Part shown: one piece after another, positions 1 through 7,737 of the stretch
Position numbering within the stretch: position 1 is the first letter of the stretch
Layout: each line of letters opens with the position of its first letter
Assembly (NCBI GenBank): GCA_029261305.1
Contig: JAJDBO010000298.1
Span: 1-24,999, forward strand
DNA length: 24,999 nucleotides
Reading direction: 5' to 3'
Source of the DNA: Nitrospirales bacterium
GTDB taxonomy: Bacteria > Nitrospirota > Nitrospiria > Nitrospirales > UBA8639
Made by a program: the position numbers and the translations under genes
Notes under the pieces: generated by a model
What the model saw: the letters and a program-made list of their open reading frames with translations, nothing else
The model's database searches: none
What the model was told of the DNA's origin: nothing

Positions 1-60
1 TTTTTAATCGTCGCAATGGGGGTCTTGGGAACCATAGCCTTTTATAACACAACTCTTTAG
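1..60 (+). CDS. C-terminal tail of a probable membrane protein (partial)
   Basis: The first 60 bases read in frame 1 as 19 codons ending in TAG at 58-60. The peptide is almost entirely hydrophobic (FLIVAMGVLGTIAFYNTTL), as expected for the last transmembrane helix of a membrane protein whose body lies upstream of the window. No other frame gives a comparable hydrophobic run with a stop here. The length is too short to name a family, and chance cannot be excluded. It would converge on the minus-strand toxin-like pair that ends at 454. Confidence 0.35.
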   Translation, partial: FLIVAMGVLGTIAFYNTTL

Positions 61-255
61 AAGGCATCCATTAAATCTTAGGCAATACGTATTCATACCT
101 TCCATAAGATTTTCTGTTATCCTGATCTAGCGGGCGAAGGATCTGATTTTGCCCCGGGTCAAAATTTGGCAACCAATCTAGTTGTTGGGTGCGAGATGCT
201 TCGTGACCTCAGTATGACAAAAGGGGGTCAGCCCGAAAGAAGAAGTCAGGAAAGT

Positions 256-287
256 TCTGCCTGGGAGCGAGGGACCTCCCAGGCAGA
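256..287. terminator. Perfect 12-bp hairpin downstream of the toxin-like pair
   Basis: Left arm TCTGCCTGGGAG (256-267) and right arm CTCCCAGGCAGA (276-287) are perfectly complementary, separated by an 8-base loop. It lies about 165 bases past the stop codon of the minus-strand 802-residue gene. No T-tract follows on either strand, so it is not a textbook intrinsic terminator. It may act as an RNA-stabilising or attenuating stem, or be part of the repeat itself. The second repeat copy holds a shorter version (GCCTGGG, 4625-4631, with CCCAGGC, 4641-4647). Confidence 0.45.
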
Positions 288-419
288 GAGTTTGGGAAGC
301 AGAATACGTTTTATGGCAGCGGGGAAGAAACTATGTCCCCTCGTAGTTCAAAACTCTTTGAGGACAGCTCACTCACTAATCCAGGTTGCAACCCCGGTAC
401 AGGAGTTCATTACTTGCCA
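259..419 (+). repeat. Diverged direct repeat, copy A
   Basis: This stretch aligns with 4625-4781 in the same orientation. Shared anchors keep their spacing: the GCCTGGGAGCG start, a block at 313-330 matching 4673-4690 at 15 of 18 positions, CAAAACTCTT at 349-358 and 4709-4718, and GGTACAGGA at 396-404 and 4757-4765. Overall similarity by eye is about 60 percent. The two copies flank the two-gene toxin-like unit, about 4.4 kb apart. Similarity seems to fade but continue to about 440, into what would be the 3' end of the broken gene described at 4732-5055. Confidence 0.7.
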
Positions 420-453
420 TCCCGTTGGTCTTAATAGGGAGAAGAGTAGAATA

Positions 454-2862
454 TCAAGTATAACCTTTGGCGATAAAGTTGCCGCTAACCTTTAATTCAA
501 TTGCGGTTAGGTTACTTAAATCCAGACCCGGGTTTTTTTCTTGAGAAACAATCAGCGTCCAATCTGTGAAAGGCGTAGGCATGAAGTACGCCCTTTGCAT
601 TGATTGGGGGACCAAACTTGTCGTTAGGTCCTTCCCGTTTCTATATTTAAGCAACCACCGTAGGGGACGAGCAACAAAGGAATATTCCTTACCTAACCGT
701 TTATCTCGAAAGCGGCCGGATGTCGTCAGCCAGAGTGTCACAAGCCTGTCGTCTGGAACTCCGACTAGCCTGACCTGGACTAAACTCATCCGAACACGTT
801 CGTAGTCCTTAAAAGTGGGGTGGTCAAGGTTGACGATCCAATTAGCGACCCCTATCTTCTGCAACGAATCGATTACCGAAGTATCCTCCATACGGATAAT
901 ATTATCTTTAAAAATTTGTGGTCGAGGTTCAAAGGAATCCAGCGCCCTCTCATAGTCTTTCGCAATATGTGCAAGATGATGACACAATTGAGGGACCGTA
1001 CTCGAAAACGTGGCTTTTGCCTTTATAGGTGAGTCCCGTAGAGCCCAATAGAAATACGCACGGCTATAATTATCGACAGCTGAAAACACGTTGGTCTTAA
1101 TACCAAGGTATCGTTGATACATCTCTTGCTGTAAGGCTTGGTGTTGCCCTATCTCCTTCACAGCCTTATCAAAATACTTTTCCAGCCGCGCACTTTGCCT
1201 CTGCTCGTAGTCTTTTTGCAATTTTTGTCTTCCATATTCAGCAACCGACTGGGCATAGGCGAGGCGGCACTCGCAAATGGCTTTCCCGTAAATGATCAAC
1301 TTCTCTAATTCAGTGTGATATTTGAGAGCCCCAGGAAGTTTTTGATCCAACAAGGGTTTAAGGGCAAGATAAAATTCTTTATTCAATATCTCCCAGCCTT
1401 CACTGCCCCCTGTTACAGATTCAAGAGTTTCGCGGGATTCACCACTCAGAAAGATATCCTCGGGACCCTGTTGTGCATTCACAAGCAACTGGTTTGCGAT
1501 ATTTGCAGCGGTCTGGGCTGTCTGACAGACCGAGACAATCTGTCCAATAGCATTGGCGACCCCTTTCCCCCCTTCAAAGGCGGCTTCCCCCGCGGCCTTT
1601 AGGGCTGCCACCTTGGCCTTTTTCCGTTCTTTTTTCTCTTCCTCTATTTTGGATTTTAATAGCGCCTCCATCGGAACCTTAATAGAAGCTTCAACTATTT
1701 CCGTCAGTTCTCCAGCCACATCACCAGCGGTCGCTAAAAGGGGAGCAGGATTACCCGCGAATATTGCAGGAAGTTGTACGGCGATTTTGATGACAGCCGT
1801 GGCTGCTGCTATAGAGCCTTTTACGGCAGCATTTAAAATCTGCTCGGCACGCCACTGCTCAAGTTCGGCTTCAAAATCAATTTTCTCCATCGCCAGAATA
1901 TGCTGTTGACTGCGCACACACCCCTCCGCTAATTGATGTGCCTTGAGCGTTCGTTTCACATCTTTATGGCGGAGAGAAATGAGTCCTTCGACATAGGAGA
2001 TGGTATCCTGTTGGCGTTCACGATCCATCTCCAACATTTTCTTCTGGGAGCCTATATCAATAGCACGGTCTTCAAAGCGCTTGTATTCCTCGTCAAATTT
2101 CTCGGCAGCTTTCACAAAGGCTTCGGCTTGGGTTTCATATATCCGTGGGCTTAGCGATGGCACCAAATGAAAACCTTGAACCTTGCTGGCGATTTGAAGC
2201 AGTAGAGCCTGGCTCTGTTCACCCAAATACCAATGGTATTTTGAGTCCCGTGTGCTAACCACCACCCACCGTAGCATATGAATAGCCAGCTTAGGATGTT
2301 CAGCCGCAAGGCAGGCGGCAAGTTGGTACGTGGTAACGAGCGAGCGGGGAAAGGGACCGAGTTCTTGCAGCAAGGCTTTAGGAATCCGCTCATGAGATTT
2401 AGTAAAAAGTTGCCCCCCATTACTTGACACTTCAAAACCAATATCATGGTCTTCTGGTTGCATTGTGAATCGCTCATTCGTCCCTGATGATTTGATACAA
2501 CCGCCTACCAGGTTATTGCTAAATTTCAAAGCGAAACACTGCAATCCTGCTCGATCATTCTTTTGATGATCAAGAACCAGACCGGCATTGCTTGAGGCAT
2601 CGATGTGGCGGGCGGTGATTCTGAGAAAATGATCCTGAAACACGACTGTTCTGGGAATATGAAGCGTATCCACATGAATGCTAACCGAAAGTGGAGCCTT
2701 TCTGAAGTGCGGTTCTCTATAGAGCTCTACAAGATCAACGTACGGTCGCCTGACAATGAGGTGTCGATCTGCAGACAAAACATTCTCATCCTCTGTGCAG
2801 GGAATTTTTTCCCGTTGAATGACTTGGGAATACAGCTGCTGCAGGTTTGCATTTGTCATCAT
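454..2862 (-). CDS. Large multidomain protein, putative pore-forming toxin partner
   Basis: This 802-residue protein has no signal peptide. Residues about 35-150 are predicted beta-rich. Residues about 240-640 are mostly helical, with an Ala-rich hydrophobic stretch at 341-387, a highly charged segment at 401-417 and a second Ala/Gly-rich stretch at 418-462, as in a membrane-insertion hairpin within coiled coils. Residues about 688-798 look like a beta domain ending in PTPFTDWTLIV and NPGLDLSNLTAIEL, which recalls the C-terminal TcB-binding domain of Tc-toxin TcA proteins (pattern memory, not a search). The start is ATG with GGAGG 6 bases upstream; a second ATG follows at once. It lies 36 bases downstream of the 382-residue helical protein, so the two are probably co-transcribed. 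The pore-forming role is inference; a structural or phage-tail-like helical protein is an alternative. Confidence 0.5.
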   Translation of the reverse strand: MMTNANLQQLYSQVIQREKIPCTEDENVLSADRHLIVRRPYVDLVELYREPHFRKAPLSVSIHVDTLHIPRTVVFQDHFLRITARHIDASSNAGLVLDHQKNDRAGLQCFALKFSNNLVGGCIKSSGTNERFTMQPEDHDIGFEVSSNGGQLFTKSHERIPKALLQELGPFPRSLVTTYQLAACLAAEHPKLAIHMLRWVVVSTRDSKYHWYLGEQSQALLLQIASKVQGFHLVPSLSPRIYETQAEAFVKAAEKFDEEYKRFEDRAIDIGSQKKMLEMDRERQQDTISYVEGLISLRHKDVKRTLKAHQLAEGCVRSQQHILAMEKIDFEAELEQWRAEQILNAAVKGSIAAATAVIKIAVQLPAIFAGNPAPLLATAGDVAGELTEIVEASIKVPMEALLKSKIEEEKKERKKAKVAALKAAGEAAFEGGKGVANAIGQIVSVCQTAQTAANIANQLLVNAQQGPEDIFLSGESRETLESVTGGSEGWEILNKEFYLALKPLLDQKLPGALKYHTELEKLIIYGKAICECRLAYAQSVAEYGRQKLQKDYEQRQSARLEKYFDKAVKEIGQHQALQQEMYQRYLGIKTNVFSAVDNYSRAYFYWALRDSPIKAKATFSSTVPQLCHHLAHIAKDYERALDSFEPRPQIFKDNIIRMEDTSVIDSLQKIGVANWIVNLDHPTFKDYERVRMSLVQVRLVGVPDDRLVTLWLTTSGRFRDKRLGKEYSFVARPLRWLLKYRNGKDLTTSLVPQSMQRAYFMPTPFTDWTLIVSQEKNPGLDLSNLTAIELKVSGNFIAKGYT

Positions 2863-2898
2863 ACTGATCCTCCATAGGCACCACGCGGCTTACAAAAA

Positions 2899-4047
2899 TT
2901 ATTTTTCGTTGGACTCGACAAACTCTACCTTTGCAATTGACCGCCAGTGGTCCGCTTTTGCCTTAACAAGCAGCCACTTATCACTGGCCTCCTTAAAATT
3001 CACAGCACGTAATAGGGCGTCGGCATTGTTTTTACTCTGATCCAGAATCTTCGTGATTGATTCAAGTCTTGACGACATCCGTTGCCAAATCTGCTCGATT
3101 TTTTCTACAAGTGGCACGACACTTCCTTCGAGATCTTTCGTGAAATCATCAACAGCATGCCTCGCGTTGTTATAAAGGGTCATCAATGCTAGATTTCTTT
3201 GCATCGTCTTAGTATTGGCTTCAATTTTTTTCTTTGCGGTTTTCATTCCCTGATCTAACTTGAAAGCTTTATCGGATGCGATTCCAGCTACAATCCCGCA
3301 CGGGATACCAACAAACCACCAATACGTTGCAACTAAAGCAGAATTTGTTGCGGCGATAGCGACCTGCTTATTATATTCCTTCAGGTCTTTTTTATTCTGT
3401 TCCCTAAACGTATTAATTTCTTGACTCAGTTCTTTGGTCTCCTTTTCAAGGGCATTGTATTCCTTACTAGCTTCATCCTTTATCCCACTCAGATTTTTTT
3501 GATTCTCACCCATTTTTGAACGGAACGCTGCCAATGTTTTTAATAGCTGAGCTGCGGATTCCTTTCGTTCAGTTGCCTGCTCAATGAGGGCATTGATGCT
3601 TCTCAGGAAATGTCTTTGGATCGCATCCTGGTCTTCACGGGGATGATCACCAAGTTGATCCGATAACGCCTGCAAGTCATTGTAGGTCTTAACACTCCGC
3701 ATCGCGTAGTCCACAATATCCTTTGCGAGTTCGTCTATTTCTTTACTGACGTGGTCATTCCAGAATTGGCAATTACCATGAACACCCTGGTACGCCAGGA
3801 GCATTTTATTTCTTAGCTCTTCAAATTCACTATAATCCTCGTCCGTTTCTATCTCCAATTTCTTGTTAAAATCTTCTTTGTTGGTTGGAAGACTCAAACC
3901 TTGCCGCACGTATGTTTGAATATCCAGCAATTCTCCTTTACTGAGAAGTAGGTTGCGCTCCTCATCTAAAAGCTCGTCCGGCTCAAAAGTACTCTGCAAT
4001 TGCTCAACAGACCCAAAAGTTTTCTCAACTATTGTTGGGTGTGACAT
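2899..4047 (-). CDS. Helical alpha-pore-forming toxin-like protein (XaxA/YaxA type)
   Basis: This 382-residue protein has no signal peptide. It is nearly all helical and charged except for one hydrophobic stretch at about 229-257 (ATYWWFVGIPCGIVAGIA) set between long coiled-coil-like helices (about 150-228 and 268-345). A single central hydrophobic hairpin in a helical bundle of 350-410 residues is the layout of alpha-pore-forming subunits such as XaxA/YaxA and the Hbl/Nhe proteins, which are released without Sec signals. The C-terminus has spaced tryptophans (DKWLLVKAKADHW), also common in that group. The start is ATG with AAGGAGG 7 bases upstream. It is first in a two-gene unit. Family assignment is by architecture only; a cell-envelope coiled-coil protein is the alternative. 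Confidence 0.55.
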   Translation of the reverse strand: MSHPTIVEKTFGSVEQLQSTFEPDELLDEERNLLLSKGELLDIQTYVRQGLSLPTNKEDFNKKLEIETDEDYSEFEELRNKMLLAYQGVHGNCQFWNDHVSKEIDELAKDIVDYAMRSVKTYNDLQALSDQLGDHPREDQDAIQRHFLRSINALIEQATERKESAAQLLKTLAAFRSKMGENQKNLSGIKDEASKEYNALEKETKELSQEINTFREQNKKDLKEYNKQVAIAATNSALVATYWWFVGIPCGIVAGIASDKAFKLDQGMKTAKKKIEANTKTMQRNLALMTLYNNARHAVDDFTKDLEGSVVPLVEKIEQIWQRMSSRLESITKILDQSKNNADALLRAVNFKEASDKWLLVKAKADHWRSIAKVEFVESNEK

Positions 4048-4624
4048 TGACCGCCTCCTTATTGTGGTGTTTTGTTACACGGTGACTCAGGCGTTGCTTC
4101 CCGATGCACTTTTATTCCACCTCTGTTTTGAGGAAATCCCCTTAACTACGTCGGTTCACAAATCATTTCTAGAAAATGTCCGTGAGCCTCAGGCCCTTGG
4201 CACCTCAATTGTAAGTATGGATTTTGCTCATGTTGGTGTTAAAACCTTTCCCAAAAAAAACACTAGAACCGGTCCAACTTCCTTGGGGTATATTTCCATA
4301 TGTATCGCCAACTAATAGAGCTCAGTCCGCTATTTGTCATCCTTTAACCCTATCACTACAAGATTTATGCCAGACAAAATAGGGTAATTTTTTGGCATTC
4401 CGCCTAGCAAAAAAATCTAGACAGGAATAAACAATTTAGGGTTTCAATGAGGGAGGGGAAGGAGAAGAATCTTTTTATCTCTAGAAATCGTATCTAAATG
4501 GATACAGTTATGCCTCTAGGCGGATAGACTTGCTAAGGAATTTTCACTTCGTAAGAAAAATATGCTGTTTCCTGCCACAACTATGCCCTGCAATTTATGA
4601 AAACAAAACCGCGAAAGGACTCAA
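4048..4624. other. AT-rich upstream region of the toxin-like pair
   Basis: Nearly 580 bases without a credible gene lie upstream of the minus-strand pair and presumably contain its promoter. Short frames on the plus strand have no recognisable content. I could not pick out a convincing -35/-10 pair. The stretch is noticeably richer in A and T than the flanking genes, which fits an accessory insertion. Confidence 0.5.
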
Positions 4625-4781
4625 GCCTGGGAGCGCAGCCCCCAGGCAAAGGGTTGGAAAAAAAACACATCTATGGCAATGGAGAAGAAATGTTGTTTGT
4701 TGGTGGGGCAAAACTCTTCGGAGAAACAACATTAAAATGATGCAGATTGCATCACAGGTACAGGAAACTCGTTGTTTTGCA
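4625..4781 (+). repeat. Diverged direct repeat, copy B
   Basis: Second copy of the repeat seen at 259-419, in the same orientation and with matching anchor blocks. It begins with a short hairpin (GCCTGGG at 4625-4631, CCCAGGC at 4641-4647) and ends within the 3' part of a broken minus-strand gene, whose stop codon is at 4732-4734. The repeat is therefore best read on the minus strand as the end of a gene plus its downstream stem-loop, present once after the relic and once after the toxin-like pair. Confidence 0.7.
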
Positions 4782-5055
4782 GGTCGTCGGGGTTGAGGAC
4801 GGAGTTAATATTATAGAGTCCCACGGCGTTGACGGGGTCTTCGATGTGTTCGGCTGTTTGTGAATCGAAGGCTATAGACTGAGCATAGCGCCAACCGTCC
4901 ACAAAAATCCACATCCCAGGTTTGAAATTTTTTCCTTGAAGAATAAAGGCTTGTTTTTTTTGCGATTGATAGCATCAGCCAGGCATTTAGGATCGTCCGC
5001 ATCCACAAGTTCTCAATCAGCGGTTGGTCCTTTGTTGAGCAACCTGGCGACAAAA
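4732..5055 (-). pseudogene. Broken gene of unknown family (nonsense plus frameshift)
   Basis: Immediately after the DUF488 gene the minus strand reads QVFVARLLNKGPTAD, then TGA at 5013-5015, then ELVDADDPKCLADAINRKKN and KPLFFKEK. A six-base T run at 4928-4933 (A run on the coding strand) marks a shift of frame, after which the next frame continues NFKPGMWIFVDGWRYAQ and SIAFDSQTAEHIEDPVNAVG to a stop at 4732. Adding one base to the run would join the two halves into about 100 residues with sensible protein-like composition. No start codon with a ribosome site remains. I do not recognise the family. Sequencing error in the homopolymer is possible, but the extra stop codon favours real decay. 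The 3' end overlaps repeat copy B. Confidence 0.45.
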
Positions 5056-5061
5056 ACCTGC

Positions 5062-5436
5062 TTAAATAAAAACCTTACGAACGATTGAAAAATATTCTCT
5101 CAAAGCAACAGCATTATTATGCGCTTCATCTTTTGCAGAAAAAAGAAATGTGACTTTACCATTCTTTAAGTGCCGAGATAGTTGATCGACAAGCTCTGGA
5201 TTCTCTTTCAATTCCTTGCCATACCGCTTCTTAAATTCATCCCATTTCTCTGGTTCATGATTGAACCATTTCCGCAATGAGTCTGAGGGAGCAATTTCTT
5301 TGAGCCAAAGATCGATGTTAGCGTTTTCTTTTTTTATGCCACGAGGCCAAAGTCGATCGACCAGAATGCGGAAGCCATCTTTGGCATCAGAAGATTCGTA
5401 GATTCTTTTCACTTGAATAGTTGGAGATCGAGCCAT
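5062..5436 (-). CDS. DUF488 family protein (YeaO-like)
   Basis: This 124-residue protein starts with IQVKRIYE and carries the DUF488 signature RILVDRLWPRGIKKE near residues 22-36, followed by the LWLKEIAPSDSLRKWFNH block and the VTFLFSAKDEAHNNAVAL block near the C-terminus. The length matches the family. DUF488 proteins are small soluble proteins of unsettled function. The gene starts 3 bases after the stop of the Asp-box propeller gene, with no strong ribosome site of its own, so translation is probably coupled. It is the last gene of the four-gene unit headed by the MarR regulator. Confidence 0.9.
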   Translation of the reverse strand: MARSPTIQVKRIYESSDAKDGFRILVDRLWPRGIKKENANIDLWLKEIAPSDSLRKWFNHEPEKWDEFKKRYGKELKENPELVDQLSRHLKNGKVTFLFSAKDEAHNNAVALREYFSIVRKVFI

Positions 5437-5439
5437 CGA

Positions 5440-6540
5440 TTACACCACACACGTGCGAACGCTCAGAATAGGCGGAAGAAAGTCGGCCAGTTGAGTCCAA
5501 GAGTCGCCATCGTTTTGACTCATAAAGATTTGACCAGTGCTAGTGCCAAAGTACAAGGCACATGGGTTAAGCGCATCTGCTGCAAATGATTGTCGAAAGA
5601 CGTTAAGCCAGGAATCCTTTTGAGGCAGTCCTTGGTCTGACCTTTCCCATGTGGTCCCCGCATCGCGTGACCGGTAAACTCCCAACTTACCCTTGGGCAC
5701 ATAGCGCTCTTCGGCACTGACGAGCGGAATCACAAAAATAGTTTCTGGTTGGTGCGGATGCACTAATACCGGAAAACCAAACACGACCGGCAACCCTTCC
5801 TCGATGGACGTCCACTGCTGTCCACCATCTTCCGTATGATACACACCACCATGGTTTTGCAGATACAGGTGGTCGGGCTTGCTCGGATGCGCCATGATTT
5901 TATGCGCGCATTGTCCAACCTCAGGGTACTGGTCTGGCAAAAACTCGGCCCGAATCCCTTTATTGCGCGGTGTCCATGATTGTCCGCCGTTTTCGGTGTA
6001 AAACACGCCAGCTGCGGAAATTGCTACCCACATCCTGTTGACATCTCCGTGATCCAACACGATGGAATGTAGGCACATGCCGCCATTTCCAGGAAACCAT
6101 TTTTCCCGTGTCGGATGATCTGTCAACCCTTGTACCTCTTCCCAATGTTGACCGTGATCTTGACTGATAAATAAAGCGCCCGGATCAACACCGGCATACA
6201 ACACACCTGCCTCTTCCGCTCGCCCAGGCTCCACAATCCAAATACGCTCAACCTTGTGCCCCCGGTGTTCGTCAAATCGTGGACTGGCCTCAACAGATTC
6301 CCAGGTGTGCCCTAAATCTTGACTGACCGAAATGGAGGGGCCATAGAAGGGATTGGTGACAGAAGCAAATAATCTCGTTCCCTGTCGTTGATCAGCTACG
6401 ACATACTCAACGGGATATCCTTTGAGAAAGGGGCCCTCTAATTTCCAAGAATCACGACGCGCTGAGCTTTTCAATAAAAAAGCTCCTTTGTGTGTTCCTA
6501 GCAAAAGAATGACTTCATCAGGCAGATCTACAACAGCCAC
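5440..6540 (-). CDS. Asp-box (BNR) beta-propeller protein, sialidase-like fold
   Basis: This 366-residue protein has at least six Asp-box motifs of the S-x-D-x-G-x-x-W type: near residues 73-80 (SQDLGHTW), 126-133 (SQDHGQHW), 182-189 (TENGGQSW), 236-243 (TEDGGQQW), 291-298 (SRDAGTTW) and 341-348 (SQNDGDSW). This indicates a six- to seven-bladed propeller, often annotated as exo-alpha-sialidase or glycosyl hydrolase, though I see no sialidase catalytic triad or RIP motif. No signal peptide is visible, so it is likely cytoplasmic. The start is GTG; the family's usual N-terminal VILLLGTHKGAF block lies right after it and no better start exists. It begins 23 bases after the nitroreductase stop. 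Confidence 0.88.
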   Translation of the reverse strand: MAVVDLPDEVILLLGTHKGAFLLKSSARRDSWKLEGPFLKGYPVEYVVADQRQGTRLFASVTNPFYGPSISVSQDLGHTWESVEASPRFDEHRGHKVERIWIVEPGRAEEAGVLYAGVDPGALFISQDHGQHWEEVQGLTDHPTREKWFPGNGGMCLHSIVLDHGDVNRMWVAISAAGVFYTENGGQSWTPRNKGIRAEFLPDQYPEVGQCAHKIMAHPSKPDHLYLQNHGGVYHTEDGGQQWTSIEEGLPVVFGFPVLVHPHQPETIFVIPLVSAEERYVPKGKLGVYRSRDAGTTWERSDQGLPQKDSWLNVFRQSFAADALNPCALYFGTSTGQIFMSQNDGDSWTQLADFLPPILSVRTCVV

Positions 6541-6563
6541 GTCTTTGTCACCAGATTTTCAAG

Positions 6564-7166
6564 TTATTTTGCCAAGGAGGCGGGCAGCCCCCATTGTCCA
6601 CCAAACACAATTTCCGCCAGAGACCTTCTCGTACGTGAGGCTTGTTCGCGTTGACCAAATTCTCCTGGGAGAAGCGACGCCTCGCCTGCATAACCTAACG
6701 CCAAGGCCGTGACCGGGTCGAATTCAGGTGGAACTCCATACACCTCCCGAATGCGATCCGGAAGAATGCCTGCCATTTGATGTAGACTCAGTCCCAACGT
6801 CGTAGCCTGAATAACCAAGTTGCCTATGGCCAAACCCATGTCATGCCAAGCATGAGGATTTGCCTTCCCATTGTGATCAAACGTGGACTTCGCCACGGTG
6901 AGGATTAGGACAGGTGCCAATTTGGCCCACTCTTGATTGCCTTCGACAAGACAAGAGAGCATTCGTTCGTATTCTTTCGGTGTGGCTTTGGTTGCAACAA
7001 TAAATTGCCAGGGTTGTTCATTAAAGCACGAAGAGGCCCATCGTGCAGCTTCAAACAATTGCATTAAATGTTCTTCTTCCACCGGCCGATCCGTGAAGGC
7101 TCGAGGACTCCACCGTCGTTGAATCGGGTCGTGAATCGGACAACTGGTCTCAGCGGGCTTTTCCAT
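6564..7166 (-). CDS. Nitroreductase family protein (FMN-dependent)
   Basis: This 200-residue protein has the N-terminal nitroreductase signature RRWSPRAFTDRPV (about 17-30), the FMN-contact block ARWASSCFNEQPWQFIVA (about 41-58), and the C-terminal dimer and flavin region GLAIGNLVIQATTLGLSLHQ. The length is typical. The family transfers hydride from NAD(P)H to quinones, nitro compounds or other acceptors through FMN. The ATG lies inside the 3' end of the MarR gene (17-base overlap), with AAGGA about 11 bases upstream. This arrangement suggests that the MarR protein controls its expression, as with many drug- or oxidant-inducible nitroreductases. The substrate cannot be read from the sequence. 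Confidence 0.9.
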   Translation of the reverse strand: MEKPAETSCPIHDPIQRRWSPRAFTDRPVEEEHLMQLFEAARWASSCFNEQPWQFIVATKATPKEYERMLSCLVEGNQEWAKLAPVLILTVAKSTFDHNGKANPHAWHDMGLAIGNLVIQATTLGLSLHQMAGILPDRIREVYGVPPEFDPVTALALGYAGEASLLPGEFGQREQASRTRRSLAEIVFGGQWGLPASLAK

Positions 7167-7656
7167 GTTTCACTCGTTCCTTCTTCGTTGAGCGCAACGG
7201 TTCTGTTTCAAAACTATCTCGGAGACGAAAGAGTTGCGTGCGAAACGCGTCTACTTCCTTAGATGAAAATTCTTGCTGAATAAACGGTCGCATAAATTCA
7301 GCATGTAGCGGAAACACTGTGTGAAAGAGCTCTTCACCAGCAGGTGTCAATTGAAGGTGAATGGCTCGACGATCCCCCTCCACAGAGTGCCGTGTTAATA
7401 ATCCTTTGGCTTCTAATCGATCCAACACCCCAGTCAACGTCCCTTTGGTGATCAGCGTCGCCTTACCGAGTTCGGCACAGGTCAGGCCCTTGGTTCCGCC
7501 AAGTTCGGCCAAGACATCAAATTGTGGGCCAGTGAGCCCCATACTTTCGATATGCCGATTGCCAACTCGGTAAAACCCCAAATAGGCCTGAACCAAAGGA
7601 CGAATGAGCCGCAAGTAGGGATCCCGTTGAAAATCTTGAATGGTATTTTTCGCCAT
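7150..7656 (-). CDS. MarR family transcriptional regulator
   Basis: This 168-residue winged-helix regulator has the dimerisation helix at residues about 13-40, the recognition region LTCAELGKATLITKGTLTGV, and the wing RHSVEGDRRAIHLQLTPAGE, where the D-R-R pair is the family hallmark. MarR proteins bind palindromes near their own promoter and release DNA when they bind small aromatic ligands or when a cysteine is oxidised. The start is ATG with GGAG-type sites upstream. As the first gene of the MarR-nitroreductase-propeller-DUF488 unit it probably represses that unit. I could not identify a clear operator in the 80 bases between it and the next gene. Confidence 0.92.
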   Translation of the reverse strand: MAKNTIQDFQRDPYLRLIRPLVQAYLGFYRVGNRHIESMGLTGPQFDVLAELGGTKGLTCAELGKATLITKGTLTGVLDRLEAKGLLTRHSVEGDRRAIHLQLTPAGEELFHTVFPLHAEFMRPFIQQEFSSKEVDAFRTQLFRLRDSFETEPLRSTKKERVKHGKAR

Positions 7657-7737
7657 AGCTCCAAACTCTCCACAGCACAGCAGGTTTTGGGGTCACAAAT
7701 GTTCCATGGCCATTCGCGTAATCAACACGCATCACTC

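Larger units (their letters stand above)
61..453. other. Intergenic stretch holding repeat copy A
   Basis: About 390 bases lie between the partial membrane-protein tail and the 3' end of the 802-residue gene. The part from 259 to 419 is the first copy of a diverged repeat, and a perfect 12-bp inverted repeat sits at 256-287. A 109-codon plus-strand reading frame crosses this stretch, but it lacks any recognisable domain and runs over the repeat, so I do not call it a gene. Nothing else is evident. Confidence 0.6.

Noticed and set aside
166..495. 109-codon plus-strand frame across repeat copy A
   Set aside because: Runs through the repeat hairpin and into the 3' end of the minus-strand 802-residue gene; composition is not protein-like and there is no ribosome site.
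259..4781. Integron-type gene cassettes with attC sites
   Set aside because: The repeats follow each unit and hold stem-loops, but I cannot find the paired RYYYAAC and GTTRRRY core sites, and no integrase is present.
4530..4796. 88-codon plus-strand frame across repeat copy B
   Set aside because: Runs through the repeat and antisense to the gene relic; no domain.
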